DNA from: Sycobia sp. Sy_11
Taxonomy: Eukaryota; Arthropoda; Insecta; Hymenoptera; Epichrysomallidae
Assembly: GCA_018907035.1 (NCBI GenBank)
Contig: JACCIC010000003.1
Location: 1,836,001 to 1,900,000, forward strand
Direction: 5' to 3'
DNA: 64,000 bases
The notes under the pieces are model-generated. The model saw nothing but the letters and a program-made list of their open reading frames with translations. It was not told where the DNA came from and searched no databases. This document shows positions 21,592 through 35,174 of the stretch, in pieces. Numbering within the stretch: position 1 is the stretch's first letter; each line of letters opens with the position of its first letter. Position numbers and translations under genes: made by a program.

Positions 21592-24500
21592 CGTCATTCA
21601 TTGGGTTTGTATGTTGGGATACGATTTATCAAATGTCAAATAAGTCTATTGTCAAATTGTGAAATTTAATCGTTGTGTTATTCCTCCTATTATTCAGCTA
21701 TACCATTTTGGATTGAATTTTCAAATAAATCTTTACAAATAAAAATTATTTTTTAACAGATTATCACTCTATGACACTAGTATGAGAAATTAATTTTTTT
21801 TAAATTATTTATCGCGACAACGTTATGCGCAGGCTCTTGCGATAGCACAGGCGATTGCGATAGCACTTAAATGCACCAACCAATTTGACTTGCTTATAAT
21901 ATGGATTTCTAAAATGAATCTCAGATTATTACAATTAAAATAAAATGTTCAAGAAACTTGTACTGAAACATATAAAATACGTGATGTACATATCTTTACA
22001 TACTGCGGAATTAAGTTTTAACTGATGTCTGGAGAATAGTGTGCTAATATTTTCTTATTTTTAGGATGTCGACTGCTTTCTTTTGAAGTGCGTGCGAAGT
22101 TTGATATGGAAACTGTCGCTGCATTCATTAAATTCGATTTCTCCGATACTCGCTGACATGTTTATACATATTCATAGAGTTTCAACTGCTTTTATGGTTT
22201 CGATCCTACCCTTCATATTCTGGATTTTTCAAAACACTCCGATGATTCTATAAAAGTGCGACGAGAGGACAGAACAATTTATTCATAAAATATTTAATAA
22301 GATGTATTTAACATTCGTATGACTGTGAACTTATATTACAATTCTTATTCTTTTTCCATTCACACTAGTATCGTTGCATTAATACATGAGGTGGAGAAAT
22401 GCATTAATTTTGATCAATGTGAAAATGGGTCAGAACAAAGTTTACGACATACAACTCCGTAGCTCCAATCGAACAAAGCGAGAATTGAAATTCTATAAAT
22501 GATAAGAATAAAAAAAAATAATTTTATTCATTCGGTTAATTGGATAGTAGTCAGTCGCACCATCACATTTAATGATGAAGATGAAGCGCGTAAAAGATTT
22601 CATGACTCATCTTTGATTATATTCATATTTTACGATTCTGTTTCAAGGAAAAGAGAAAAGTCGGAAATTGAATGCTCGAGCGTTTAGCTCTAATTTGAAA
22701 TGGTGGCATAAACAAATGAATTACGAGAGTTCAAGTTTAGAAGCGCGGAAAATTTACGGCGTATAAAAATGTTTTAATGGATACTTATGAAAACTCGCCA
22801 GGCGATTTCTGTGAAAATCCCCCTTGTATAGCCGTAAAAAAATTTCATGGCTAATTTGCAAAAATGAAAAAGTTCTCTGCACTCGGAGTTCATTTGAAAA
22901 GTTATCCGGACACAACGAGGGTGAAACTTTTCTGCACAGCGGGTGGGAGCATCGGGAATAATTTCTTTTTTTTTCCTTCCCATTTAAACGATACCACGGA
23001 AAACGATGCCTCTACTTATTCCTACTAATAATGCATCGCTAATGAACTTATCTGAAATCAGAAATTTAATCCTTAAGTCGGAGTTAGTTCAGAATTAATA
23101 CAATGTTCACAGCAATGTTTATGAAAATGGTATGGTAAGCAATCATCGGTGACTCGGCCAGACGTCATTTTATGCTATGCTATCGTTTCAACAAGGTAAA
23201 GAAATTCCGTGAAATCATTTTGATTCTTCGTCGTCGAAAATATTAAAACAATAATGTTCCGCGAATTTCAATCTTTTATCAAGTGTTCCGCAATATTATA
23301 ACATTGTAAGATTTAGAAGTAACATTGGTATCAAAATTGTTCTCAAGTAAAATATTGTTGTTATTTTATGTGAAGTTATCTTACATGAACGAACAAGTGC
23401 GCAAATATTTGAACACACATAAACCAGTTTTTCCATGGTATGGATTAACATAGGAATGTTATACGTATATATGTGTTTCTAGTATCCTGCGAATATTACT
23501 GACTCCAAAATAATCTAATGCGCTCAAGACCAAAATTCTTTGAAGATTTAGTCAATAAACGTGATAAAACAACATTCTTGTTTTCAAGTCTTACAAGAAA
23601 AATTGGGTGACGGATTTTTTCAAAACTAATAGAGGTAACCCAGATTACCACCAAAATAAGGCCTGCAAAATCTTCGCATTAATGAGTAACTTCGTGATTT
23701 CCTAATTATTTCAAATGGTTCGGCGAATTTCCATGCGTTAATTGACAAGAAACCGTACATCTGCAATGTGTTACAATTGATCATCATGCAATTGGCAATA
23801 AACAAGAAACTATACAGTTACGTTCATATGTTCATTAAAATTTTTCAATGTTATTTTGTACTTTCTGCTAATCTGGTGGCAAAAGTGGGATTTTTCATTA
23901 CGAGTGCTGATTCGACCACACAGAGTATCAAATTTACTTAATAATAATAATAAATAATAAAGTGCTGTATTACAAGAATTGGAGAGAATTTCGTAAAAAT
24001 TTACAGGACTGATTTTAAAGGTAATCACTTACCCCGCTCGATCTGGACCAAATCCCTAGCTCATATTTATCATATCTTCCAGTCTAGCTCATCATCGTAT
24101 ATATCATGTCTAGCTCATATTATCCGTAGCTCATATTTTATATATTTAATACGACATATTTCATAATAAATATTGTAAATTATAGCAAATAATTAGTAAA
24201 TTGTTGTTAGTCCCATACATCTTTTTGGTGGTTAAACCCACTTTTGCATATAACAAATACTTTATAATTTACTTAGGTTCCCCCTCATTACATTTTCATT
24301 TGGATTTTACAAATGATCACTTAGTGGCATACTCATTCCATTTGAAATTCATTATGAAACTGTTCTGACGGTTAAAACATCTGTGAGAAAATATTAAAGT
24401 GAATTAAGTATTTAATATACCTTGTAATACTGATTGTAAATAAAAAGTTTCTATCAAATTGTTCTTCTGAAACCGTCTGAACGATAGATCAAATTAATAC

Positions 24501-24600
24501 TTTCATCCGGACTCTGATATTCACTCGTTCATATGTTTGGAAAAAATAAATCTTGAGATTTCAGCCTACTGTTTTCTCCCTCGTCCGTTTCTTTCTATTT
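21592..24600. other. AT-rich DNA, no gene seen
   Basis: About 3 kb without a recognisable exon. The only structure is the TAGCTCAT tandem repeat at 24057-24134. Confidence 0.55.
24057..24134. repeat. Degenerate tandem repeat with core TAGCTCAT
   Basis: Four copies of TAGCTCAT start at 24057, 24085, 24111 and 24127, with spacings of 28, 26 and 16 bp and similar ATATC/CATATT spacers. It is a small decayed minisatellite. Confidence 0.6.
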
Positions 24601-25332
24601 CTCCGCCACCCCCCCCTAGAGATGAACGCGCATGGGGGGGGGGGTGGCGCGGAAGAGGCGAGCGCGTGCAACTTTGCCGCTAAACTGCATTAAGCGCGAT
24701 TCAAAGCTCGGCTCGATGAATTTTGCTAACGAACGGGCATTAAACTGCAGCGCGCGTTCGAATTGCGCCGACTGTTTGAAAAGCTGTCTTCACCGGCCTC
24801 CCCTCTTCTCGCCCCACCCCCATCGTTCCCGAAGCTCCTCTCTCGCGCACTCCATCTCCGTCGCTGTCTCGTCCGCCCCGCAGTCGCGTTATTGGATAAC
24901 CTGTCTAATAAGATTTGCCGGGGTTAACCGGCGGCGGCGGCAGCGACAACGGCCACCGTCGCTGTAGCACTTAAAGCGCGAGATTCTACAGCTAGCCGCT
25001 CCCATCCCATCAAAATATATAATCCAGGCGTAGGTGTGTGCGTACCGACGTACGGACGGCTTGACGGATATCGCATATATATAGATATATGTATGTAGAA
25101 GCGTCTCTCGGGTGTGAGTTCTCCTCCCCCCTCCCCCGCCCTCGGTCGCTCAGAGTGGGAACGCGTGAGGCGCTCGTACGGCGCGCACACGCGTTTCTCT
25201 CTGCTTCCGGGCCACCGCGCGAGCAAAGGCGGCGGCGACGACGACGAGGCGGTGTTACGCGATATTTTGCGAGGTACCTACTTCCATCACAGCATACTCT
25301 CTCCTCGTTATCTTCACCATTGTCGAGGGATG

Positions 25333-25364
<32 letters not shown>

Positions 25365-25400
25365 GTGAGAGCGTAGAAAGAGCAGAGCACTGAATAGCCT
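24601..25400. other. CpG-rich island
   Basis: Starts with the C8/G11 inverted repeat. It contains GGCGGCGGCGG-type triplets near 24931 and 25230, and a GA-rich tract at 25335-25371. Overlapping frames on both strands are Arg/Pro-rich artefacts. Confidence 0.55.
24604..24649. repeat. GC-rich inverted repeat: C8 and G11 runs
   Basis: CGCCACCCCCCCC (24604-24616) and its exact complement (24637-24649) form 13-bp arms around a 20-nt loop. The right arm is part of an 11-G run (24634-24644). It sits at the left edge of a CpG-rich island. Confidence 0.8.
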
Positions 25401-28070
25401 TTCGTTAAATTAGCCAAAGCGACGAAATTGTGTGGGAGAAGGGTTTGCTTGAAACGCCAGTTTCAAGTTTTTTATACTTACATGTAGAACTACATTTATT
25501 TGCTTACCTTTTTCCACCATAAAGATTTTGATGGCAAAATGTAATTATTGCTAATGGATTGTTGCAACTCGTAGATACTGAATTGTCAATAAAATCAAGT
25601 TCCATTGTTATCGTAAAATTCTTTTTCATCACGCTAGGGTTGAATTATCAATGTAAGGAAACTTACTGCCAAGGAAATGTTGCCTAAAAGTTGGCCTCAT
25701 CAAAATGCCAAAAAAATATTTTTCCTTTAGGCAGTAGATACGGGTCTCTGTTATGAATCAATGGGGATAACCATAATAAGCAAGAGCTGCTAAAGTGTCA
25801 TATAAGTTCATTTCTTTTATCGTTTCATAAATGCATAATTAAATTAAAATTATGTAAGACAAATAATTATTTTCTAAGAAATTGAATTAATATGTTAAAA
25901 ATAAAATGTAATAATTATCATTCTATTATTATTTTACAAACACTACTTTAGATGTTATTATTAGAAAAAGTTTTTTGTTATTCTTTATAATTTTTTTTAC
26001 TATTATTGATATAAAACTTTTTTATCAAAAATTAAGTACATCAGGCGTTGTTAAACTACGAATAATTGCTGTAGATATAATATTCTATATGAGATGTCCA
26101 CGTATTCGAGGAACTGATTATTTAATACTTCCGACAAAATATAAAATACTGTATAATATAGGGCTCGTGCATTTAATAGATAGATGTGGCTTTAGTTTGC
26201 CTTAGTTTTTAATTATTTGAGAGTGACATAAATCAAAATTATCAAAGTTATTAATATTGATATGTACTTATTTAACTTAATTAAAGAAATAAAAAATTAT
26301 ATTTTTGAAAAAGATAATAAAGAATTACTGTTAAAATATTCAATGTATAAATTTATTTAAAATTTCACGAAATCATGTATTGATTGATTGTATTATAATT
26401 AATAATAATTGTAAATTTATATTTAAACACATTTATATATTTGACGAATATATTTATTAAATCATTTTCAAATGTATAAATATAATTTCAATTTACGTCA
26501 CAAATGTAATACTACGTGGCATCGCAAAGCTTAATATTTCGAATACTTTATGTAAAAAATATATATTTTTACATTAATTACATCACTCGCAGTATTTGCA
26601 TATTGCGCGATTCATCGATTCTTTTCAAGGACGTTCGATTATTTATCGAAATATTGGGATTCCTCATTATTCACATCCGTAAATCATCAATGTATAATAA
26701 TTTCTTCAAACAAAAAATGCTATCGTGATTGAACGTTTGATTAATGCTTAATCATGGTTCTTTGTAGTTGATTATCGTAATGCCTTAACTTAAGAACAAG
26801 CGAGTCGATTATAAAACAAATATATAAATCAGCTTCATAACACAGGAAACTATTGTTAGTAATATTTCATACTTAATTTTATGTTATTGTACTGGCAATA
26901 GTTTTAATTTCAACTCAATTGACCAATTTAGGCTTTAGATATCGTTTCAATTTTTACTATATATACGAATATCTCTTGATCGTTTATTGTTTCAAATCTA
27001 ATCCATTTCATAAATGGTATGTCGTAGGAAAAATTAATTTCTTAATTCTATATATATTCTCCAAAAATTCTTCGATAGCAATGAAAGAGGGAGGAATTTC
27101 CTTTTGGATCAGTGCTCTTGATGAATTTGCCTAAGCATAAGCGTATAAAGACAGAATTGATTACCTGAATGGCTAGCATCAATCTCTTTTTTGACTGATA
27201 CTTTACTCGACAATAAATTCTTGTAAATCATTTAAGGTCAAGGTCACAACTATGACATATCGTTACGACTTATCCTGCTATAAAATATCATTAAAGATTT
27301 CAAGCTAGTTATTTTACGCTATAAAACATGATTCAACTAGTACGCTAGTTGTTTAAGTTGGGCTTTACCCAGTTAGATTTACTTGACTCGCTTCGTTTGG
27401 ATGGAAAATTTCTGCCGTGCGAGAATTGTCAACTGCCGCTCTAGTTACGTAATAATTTAGTAGAACAAACAAGCAACAGATTTAAAGGATAAGCTCGATT
27501 TCGATAGGCTACAAATTAAGGGCGTTATTGTTATTTTGGTACATAATACGATCTTTTGATATTGAAACTGTATGATCATGAATCAGTTCTCTGCACATTA
27601 CGGAGGTGTTTTTTACTATATATGATATGCTATATCGCTCCAGGTCGATGGTAAAATTTCATTGAAATCACGCTTAATGTAATAATTTACATTAACATTA
27701 CATAGTTATCTGAGTAGTTACTGAACCATCGACTATGTGATTTCTATACTATTATAATACATACTACTAAATAAAAAGTGTACATTTTAATCTAGATTGA
27801 ATTATTATTATTATAAATTTTTAGGTCAATTAAAGTGCGTACGTAACGAAATCGAATTGAATCCCAATAGGGATCTCAGCATGTGAACCACTTTGACATT
27901 CATTTTTCGCAACTCCATCATCGCAACCTCGATTTTCGATGAAGAATTCAGAATTTTGTCGTCAAGCAAAAATTTTTCATGTAAATAAATATGAATTGCC
28001 TTAAAAATAAATGAATAAACCCTTGTCCTTGCCTATTTATTCTCGAATACTCAGTGCCTGCATTATGCCT
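25401..28070. other. AT-rich DNA, no gene seen
   Basis: Very AT-rich at 25800-26500. Short open frames have biased Ile/Phe/Tyr content and look like chance. Confidence 0.55.
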
Positions 28071-28520
28071 CGCTAAAAGAGTTGGTGTACCATGACACAC
28101 ACACACACGCGCGCACAGACACGACGAACGCTGTTACTCCCGCTGCCTTGGGAAATGTGAACCCTTCCACGGCACGCGTCTTCTTCATCTCCGACGCGGG
28201 GACCTTCCGACGTTGTAATTTGAGACGGGGCTGGGGCGATGTTTGCCCCTCGTGCCTCGGTGTTTGCGCGCTCCGCGGGACAGGTTGCTCGGCGAGTGGG
28301 GGAGGTGGGGCGGATGGAGGAGCGCAGCTGGCTACGTACCTGTTTGTGTATACGGGAAAAATATCCGGTATACGAGGGTATAAGTGGGCGCGCATGGAAG
28401 TTTTCGTAAATCACGGACTATACACTGCAAATATTTGGTAATGGTAGGGAAAAGAATGGAAGGGACGTGAAAATGGGGGAATAGAGAGTAATATTTCGGG
28501 TAGGCGGTGCGATGACGTTT
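28071..28520. other. CpG-rich island
   Basis: Begins with (AC)n and CGCGCGCAC at 28095-28116. It has frames of 110-119 codons on both strands. None is recognised, and overlap on both strands argues for CpG bias rather than coding. Confidence 0.5.
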
Positions 28521-29480
28521 ATTTTATAAAAGAGCAATTGACCTTTTTTCCTATTAAAAATGTTACATTTGAAAAGCTAACTAGATTGCTGAAATATTCA
28601 TGAAATTATTTACAATTATAATTATGCATTTTAATTTACTAAAGTTTATAAAATAATTTACATATTTTCTTACAATTTATATAATAAAATGCAAGACAGC
28701 AGAATTTTACTCTTTGAATATTATTAAAATATAAGTACGCTAAGGGTTATATTTAGAAATGTTTAGGTTGTAAATGTATACATAAAGAATATTATATGAA
28801 TATTATTGGAAAATATTATAAATATTTATATAATACAAAAATTATATGTATTTTTTTCATTTTTGTCAACTGTTACTTATTGATTTTTCATTTTTTATTT
28901 CACTTTTGCTGCTCTATATTTATTGAGTCGAAAGTGATGCGTATTGAACAATATTATACGTAAACATGAAATTAATGTAAATTTTAGTAAACTGTGCCCT
29001 TAACTTCCGTCTATTCTGCATTGCTGGACAAATACAAGTAAATGAATTCAACGAGGTGGAATTGCGTTTTAAAATGTTATAAACAAGAATTTAAAATCAA
29101 ATTCTACAAATATTTTCAGACACAAACGATTCGAGATCGGTTTACATAAAATGTTACATCAATACAGAAAGTACGACAATAATGATTAAATAAGCTTTCA
29201 TGTAATGTTTACATATAATATCATTTGAAACACAGATTACTCACATTACTTTGAACATAATAACACATGAAATATTTTTCTCGACCCGTAAAAATTGATT
29301 TTGGCAGCCCCTTAAAGATAATTGAATCTCATATATATATATACTCTATTATTTATCAATATAATATTTATAATAATTTTATCAGTAGTATAGTATGCAA
29401 CTAATAAATTTTAATTTACCGTGATTTAAAAAAAAGAAAATAAACAAGCTTAGCATATCTAATCGATCGACTTTTAGTCA
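28521..29480. other. AT-rich DNA, no gene seen
   Basis: Nothing recognised. Confidence 0.55.
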
Positions 29481-30640
29481 GATACCCCTTGCTCAAATAA
29501 TGCCACGTAAAACTCGCTCCCTCCCCGAAGCCAAAGCTAATTACTCAAAAATACACGCGCGTTACGCGGCCGCGGTTGACCAAACATTTATCGACCCCCT
29601 TTTGCTCTCCCAGCGCGTTAACCAAAAATAAGCCGAACAATCCTGCCTTATCTCATTAATTAGCCCTCTCTCCCCTGCTACCACCCGTTCCCAGTATGTA
29701 AACCCGTAAGCCTCCCTCCCCCATGGGTCACTGTATGTATGTATATCGCCGAAAAAAAACGAGGCGCGCCGGCGCGGCACCGCGGAACGGAATTATATTA
29801 AACAGCTCGCGCTGTTTGCATAATCATCGGATAATGCCGCCTTTTCCCGCTACTCGTCCCCTCCCCTCCGTCGCCCCTCACCGCGCGCCCGCAAAGCCAT
29901 CTCTCGCCTCTAAATTAATTTAATACCCCCTCGTAACTTTCGGACTTCGTTAAAGCCCCCGGGGGGGAGCTGGGGACGGCGAGCGCGGCTCAGCGAGCGT
30001 GTAATTCGCGTCTCTCCCGCTCTCCCTCTCTCGCGCTCTTTCTGTCTATCTGTCTTTCTCTCTCCAGTGCGCGGAAAACTCAGATAAGGGGCTCGATTGG
30101 CCATAGCGTCGCGCGTTCGCCGGCTCCGATTTCTCCGCTCTTCTCTGTTGGGAGGAGGCGGCGTGACCGGGATGGGGGGGGGATTGGCCGGGGGACAACG
30201 GAGAAAGATGGAGTCGGCGGCCGTTACGCGACGACGAGATGGTGCAATCTCGGCGCGTCGGAGGCGTTCATGACGTTTATTGTCGTAAGAATATGGGGCA
30301 ATGCGGGAAGGGCCAGGCGAGCCGGCCGTCCGTACGGCTTCCCATGAATAAATCAAGTATCGTAAAAGCGGCGCGTTTGTATTGTGGATCGCGAGGCCAA
30401 GAGCGACGGTACGCGCGGGGCGGGGGGAGAATGGGGGAGCCGCGATAACCCGGTGCCGTCCCGGAGGACGGGGCGCCCGGCCGACCATAGCGGGGCTCGT
30501 TTCACTCGGATTCCCGCCCTGACGCTGCTCGCGTCGAGCCGCTCCGCCGCAGCAACGCGCTCTTGCCGTTTTCCCTTCGTCCGCTTTGCTTACTTGGACG
30601 CTTTTCGCTTATTTCTTGAATTCACGATCCCAATTCGTTT
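29481..30640. other. CpG-rich island, one of the longest in the window
   Basis: About 1.1 kb, with a NotI-type GCGGCCGC near 29567, a G8 run at 30174-30181 and CT-rich stretches at 30013-30064. The 192-codon minus-strand frame (29910-30488) is Arg/Pro-rich low complexity without a recognisable domain. Confidence 0.55.
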
Positions 30641-31790
30641 TTTTTTACATAGATAAGTATTTTCACTCACGGTGATTACTCTTACTCGTCTCTATTTGAT
30701 TCTTTATTAACTCATTTTAAGACAAGTTATTATAATGATCATCAATCATATAATGATATTAGTTCAAGAGCTTCATATTTTTTTCTTCTAAAATGACTTT
30801 ATCCTTAAGAAATTTGAATTATTTAAAATTTGGACAGAAAAAAGTTGGAATTTTAACAATTACAGTTTTGTAATATTCTTGTGGGGTGGAATAAACTGTC
30901 CCGAGAATGAACAGTTTCAGTTACAGTGTCAGTTAAAGTTGCTTATTTTCACCTTATAACTCATTACACATTTTTCTATAGCGCATACGGTTTTCTTCTT
31001 AATCTAAAATTATATTTTAATATATGATTTCAACTTCTGTTATTTTTTAAATTAAGTATTATTTTTAAGTTTTTAGATCGTTTTCTTTAATTATTTTTAA
31101 CACAAGCTTAAGATTAATTTTTATTTTTTGAATTTTTAATATATATTATATATTAAATATATTGCAATTATTGTTTTCATTATGATATTTTACATGTTAC
31201 TTATAGTCCTTATATATTTTTCAATATACGTCTACTAACATATATCACACGCACTAATAGGTACTTTTATGAATCTTAATTTTCTAACAAATTAATTCAA
31301 TTATAATAACTGTCAGTTGTCATTATAACGACGTATTCGATTTGTCTAAAATATATTAATCATATATCAAAACGGATTTTTTTAGTGAAGTACAATTGGG
31401 CTAGATCTGGTGAAAGATATAGTCAAATTGCTTTGATTAAGAAAATTGATTTTGATATTCAAACATCAGATTTTAAGTGTATAATTGTGAATAAGAACAA
31501 TAGTTATGAAAAAAGATCAACCCAAGAAAAATTTTATAAAAAGTTCCATATATATATATAAATATGAGAAATGAATCACACACATTTATATTGCCGATAA
31601 TTGCTATTGGCGCATTCTTTATGTTGACATTAAAAAAGTAGAAGCTTTAAACTAGAATCGATTGACTGAAAACAAGGCACTTGTACAATAAATCACCCAT
31701 ACGTAGAAAAGCCATTGTGTATTTTAAATCGATATCTTTAAAAAGCATTGAACATGTAGTATTAAAAAGAAGAACGAGGCAAAAAGAGTC
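30641..31790. other. AT-rich DNA, no gene seen
   Basis: Nothing recognised. Confidence 0.55.
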
Positions 31791-32140
31791 GCGCGCGCAA
31801 ACGCTTATTTCAGCATAAGAGATGGCTTTATTCCCATCGATATACACATTTTCCTTTTTATCCTCCGCGCTATTTACTACAAGGCTATTCTTCTTGTTCT
31901 CTCTCTCTCTCTCTCTCCCTCTCTCCCCCTCTCTCCCCGTAGCTCCTCCCTCTTTCTCTTTCTCTCTTTCGCATATACGCCCGCACGTACACTCGTATAT
32001 AAATACATAGATTCATGTGCGCGTGTTGCGCGCGCGCACACACACGGAGCCGGCGAGTTAAATCACTATCCCGTCCAGAGAATTTTTAGAACCTCGGCGA
32101 TTCTCGAGGCGCGGGTATACTGATAAATAGATGAGACGAA
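31791..32140. other. Small CpG-rich island with CT tract
   Basis: CT tract 31899-31940, a TATA-like string at 31996 and CGCGCGCGC at about 32029. Confidence 0.5.
31996..32005 (+). promoter_or_regulatory. Candidate TATA box
   Basis: TATATAAATA lies within an otherwise CpG-rich stretch, with CGCGCGCGC about 30 bp downstream. No gene is recognised. Confidence 0.2.
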
Positions 32141-32790
32141 TGGCGCTTCAGCTGATAACGACGATATTCCATCGATTTGTTTTCTTTGACCGGCCGCTTC
32201 ATATATTTTTGGGAGAGAACCTTCCCTAAATCATCGAAGTAGCGATAAAAATCTCGATTCTTTTATTGTTTTATGACGTTGGCCAATAATCAAGTAATAA
32301 ATTGATAATTTTTAAAGATTTTCCACTTAAGTCAAGGGAAGACAAATCAATTTCTGACGCTTACAGAAAATTTGTTGATAAACGATGCTGGGCGTTGGCT
32401 GAAGCATTAATTAACTCTATAGCTTACACGAGCAACGAATACAAACATTTTTTAAATGTTACATGAAATCGAACGGAATGGATGCAAGATAAAAATGTTT
32501 ACAGCAGAATAAAATGAAATTATAACTTCGCTTTGGAAATCTAGAAATTTGGAACGTATAATTAAACATATAATTACTTTCTTCGCCAACTGCCGTTTCA
32601 CCTACTATTGTCGACAATTCAGCTTTATCATGCATACGCATGAAAATATAGATAAATAAAGTACTTCGATGTGCCCGGATATAATGGCTTTCCGGGATAT
32701 TTATTGTTATTAAAAGGCCCGATGAATATCTTTAAAATCCACGCGATATTTAACCTGTACAGGCCAATAAATTCATTTCGGCCCGTATAG
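32141..32790. other. Mixed DNA, no gene seen
   Basis: Nothing recognised. Confidence 0.5.
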
Positions 32791-33330
32791 ACCGCGAATA
32801 AAGCATTCGGAATTGCAGATTGTTTTACGCCCGACGGCCCTCCGGGCCCCCTCCCGCCCCCCACTCCATTAAACTGGCCGAAATTTCCCGCTTCATAGAA
32901 AGCCGAAAACTTCGTTCGCGCCTCTCTTTCGATTTAATATCGGGGTCCCTCCCCCTCCCCCTCCCGCCCACTGCCGCGCCTCCCGCGATAGCTTCGATAC
33001 CGAGCCGGAAGGTAGTTGGAGGGAGGGGGCGGGTCGGGGGAGGGCAGAGGGGTTAGGTAATAAATAGCCGGGATAGCTTTCAAACTCGAGTGGGGTTGGA
33101 AAAAATTCACTCCGGTTTAAAGTAATTTGCACGCTCGATGGGACGAACGGCGTCGAAAAGCATCGCTTAAACTCTCGCTCCAAACACGGCGGGAGGCGAG
33201 GCCGGGAGCGGCATCGACCGGAGCCCCGATGCGTATGAATTTATCCTTCGTCCCGTCCTCGCCTCCGCGCTTTTCATCTATCCGTCGCGGCGCGCGTGAC
33301 CGCTGAACGACAAACCTGCTTTCGGATCGT
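32791..33330. other. CpG-rich island
   Basis: C-rich at 32840-32970 and G-rich at 33010-33050. Overlapping frames on both strands are not protein-like. Confidence 0.55.
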
Positions 33331-33682
33331 GTCTCTTGCTTGCTCTTTTTCCTTGCTGATATCCGTTTTTCCGTTCCTACTCGATTTCTCTCGGTTTTTC
33401 CTACGCTTTTACGTTTATATTTATTTCCGACTTTCCGTCTCTCCTTGTGAACTTATTTTTTCGAATTTTCAAATTTTATACCATGGAATGTCATACTATT
33501 TGAAAATGCGTGTATTTGATCAACTTGTTGCTTTCGTTACATAAATTTTCTTTTCTAGTTTTTCATCAGTTCCACATGTATTTAATGTCCAACGTTCTGT
33601 AACTTTTACAGAAAATTTCACTATTTATGTATAACCAGTAAACTGTACTTACAGACATTCAATACGATATGTAATGACAATA

Positions 33683-33683
<1 letters not shown>
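33331..33683. other. AT/T-rich DNA, no gene seen
   Basis: Pyrimidine-rich at 33330-33440, then AT-rich. Confidence 0.5.
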
Positions 33684-33728
<45 letters not shown>

Positions 33729-33760
33729 ATATATATATATACATATATATATGCATATAC
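33684..33760. repeat. (TA)n microsatellite, interrupted
   Basis: Pure TA at 33684-33726, then TA broken by single C or G bases to 33760. Confidence 0.95.
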
Positions 33761-34823
33761 TTAGTAAAATGTATAAAATTTACCATTATAAATTATATTA
33801 TTCTTGTAAAATTATTGATATTGTTCAGTTTTTCTTTGTTTGCATTTCTAACTTAAATTTTTTTCCTATGTTATACATTAAGTTCTTTTAAAAAGTCTCA
33901 TTGCCCTCATGAAATACTTAACAAAACACAAAATAAATAAATAAGGAATCAATTTTTATAAATATTGTTAAAATAGTATGAAAAGTAATATTCAAGAAAA
34001 ATTAAATATACTGTGACGAATTGTACGCGCTCTCTGTCTTCCTAAAGAAAAGCTATGCCTCAAAATGCAGTTAAATCGATAATTTTTTCGGTCCGCCTGC
34101 AGAACATACATAAAGCCGAGGTAACTATATTTTACGGAGAGGGTAAGTGAACTAAACAGTGAGACATAATTGGTTAAAAACAGATCTTCACGAATTTTCC
34201 ATAAGTGTAAGGCAAAGATTTTTTAATAAAAGGAGGTTAAGAAGCGCAGTCGAAATTTCAGTTCTGAAGCCACTCTCGTGCAGCACAAGGCGATTCGGTC
34301 GATCGGTTCTAGTGGAAGACCAATTGTCTGTACAATCGAAAAATCAGAGACCGCTCCAGCACGCTTGTGGAAGGTCGGTACACCACCACGTTTCCCCCGC
34401 TACGGTTTAATCGGGCTGGAAGTTTGATGTGCGGCAGAGCGCTTAAGGCGGTGAGCAACGAGCAAACCGGGCGAGATTAAACCATTCTCCAGACTTACGC
34501 TCTGATCATAATAGGTGAATTTTTGCAAGAGGAAATTTTGCAATAGGCATACAAGGCATCGAATAATTCATTTCGTTTCGTTTCAGAGAGTTTAGGATAA
34601 ACAATAATTGGTGTTATATATAATAATGATAAATAATTGGTTTCGATTATTTTATGATGTAAACTGCTGGCTCTTCTTTTCTGTCTAATATCTATATAAC
34701 AACATAATATATCGATGATAGATGTTTCTCTATTATATTCTATTCTCTTTTCGTACAACCACAGAATCAGAAGGACAAGCGGCGAATGCACGCGAGGATG
34801 TAGGTCCAACATCGAACACTGAG
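33761..34823. other. AT-rich DNA with a GC-balanced patch at 34000-34500
   Basis: The patch has donor-like GGTAAGTG at 34144 and an 83-codon frame at 34159-34410 that I do not recognise. Confidence 0.45.
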
Positions 34824-34852
34824 ACACACACACACACACACACACACACACA
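34824..34852. repeat. (AC)14 microsatellite
   Basis: 29-bp uninterrupted run. Confidence 0.95.
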
Positions 34853-35102
34853 GCGGGGCTCGTACATTGCTCGATCCGGCGTATATGTATTTATGTATTT
34901 ATGAAAATGAAAAACGAACAAGTCAAGACCAGTGGTATAAATATAGTACTCAGTAGCGGAAAATGTCAGCGACAGACTCTTCGGCGAATGGATTTGCTGC
35001 CAACCACCCCCAACCTCCCCAACGCCGTGGATTTTCCTGTCTTTTATATCACATACACGCTCTGTTTGTTTCCGACGCGAACTCGCGAATATGTACGAAG
35101 AG

Positions 35103-35105
<3 letters not shown>

Positions 35106-35170
<65 letters not shown>
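35106..35170. repeat. (AT)32 microsatellite
   Basis: 65-bp uninterrupted run. Confidence 0.97.

Positions 35171-35174
<4 letters not shown>

Noticed and set aside
28063..28441. Overlapping 110-119 codon frames on both strands
   Set aside because: Simultaneous open frames on both strands in a CpG-rich island point to composition bias rather than coding.
29910..30488. 192-codon minus-strand open frame
   Set aside because: Arg/Pro-rich low-complexity translation of a CpG-rich island, with competing frames on the other strand.
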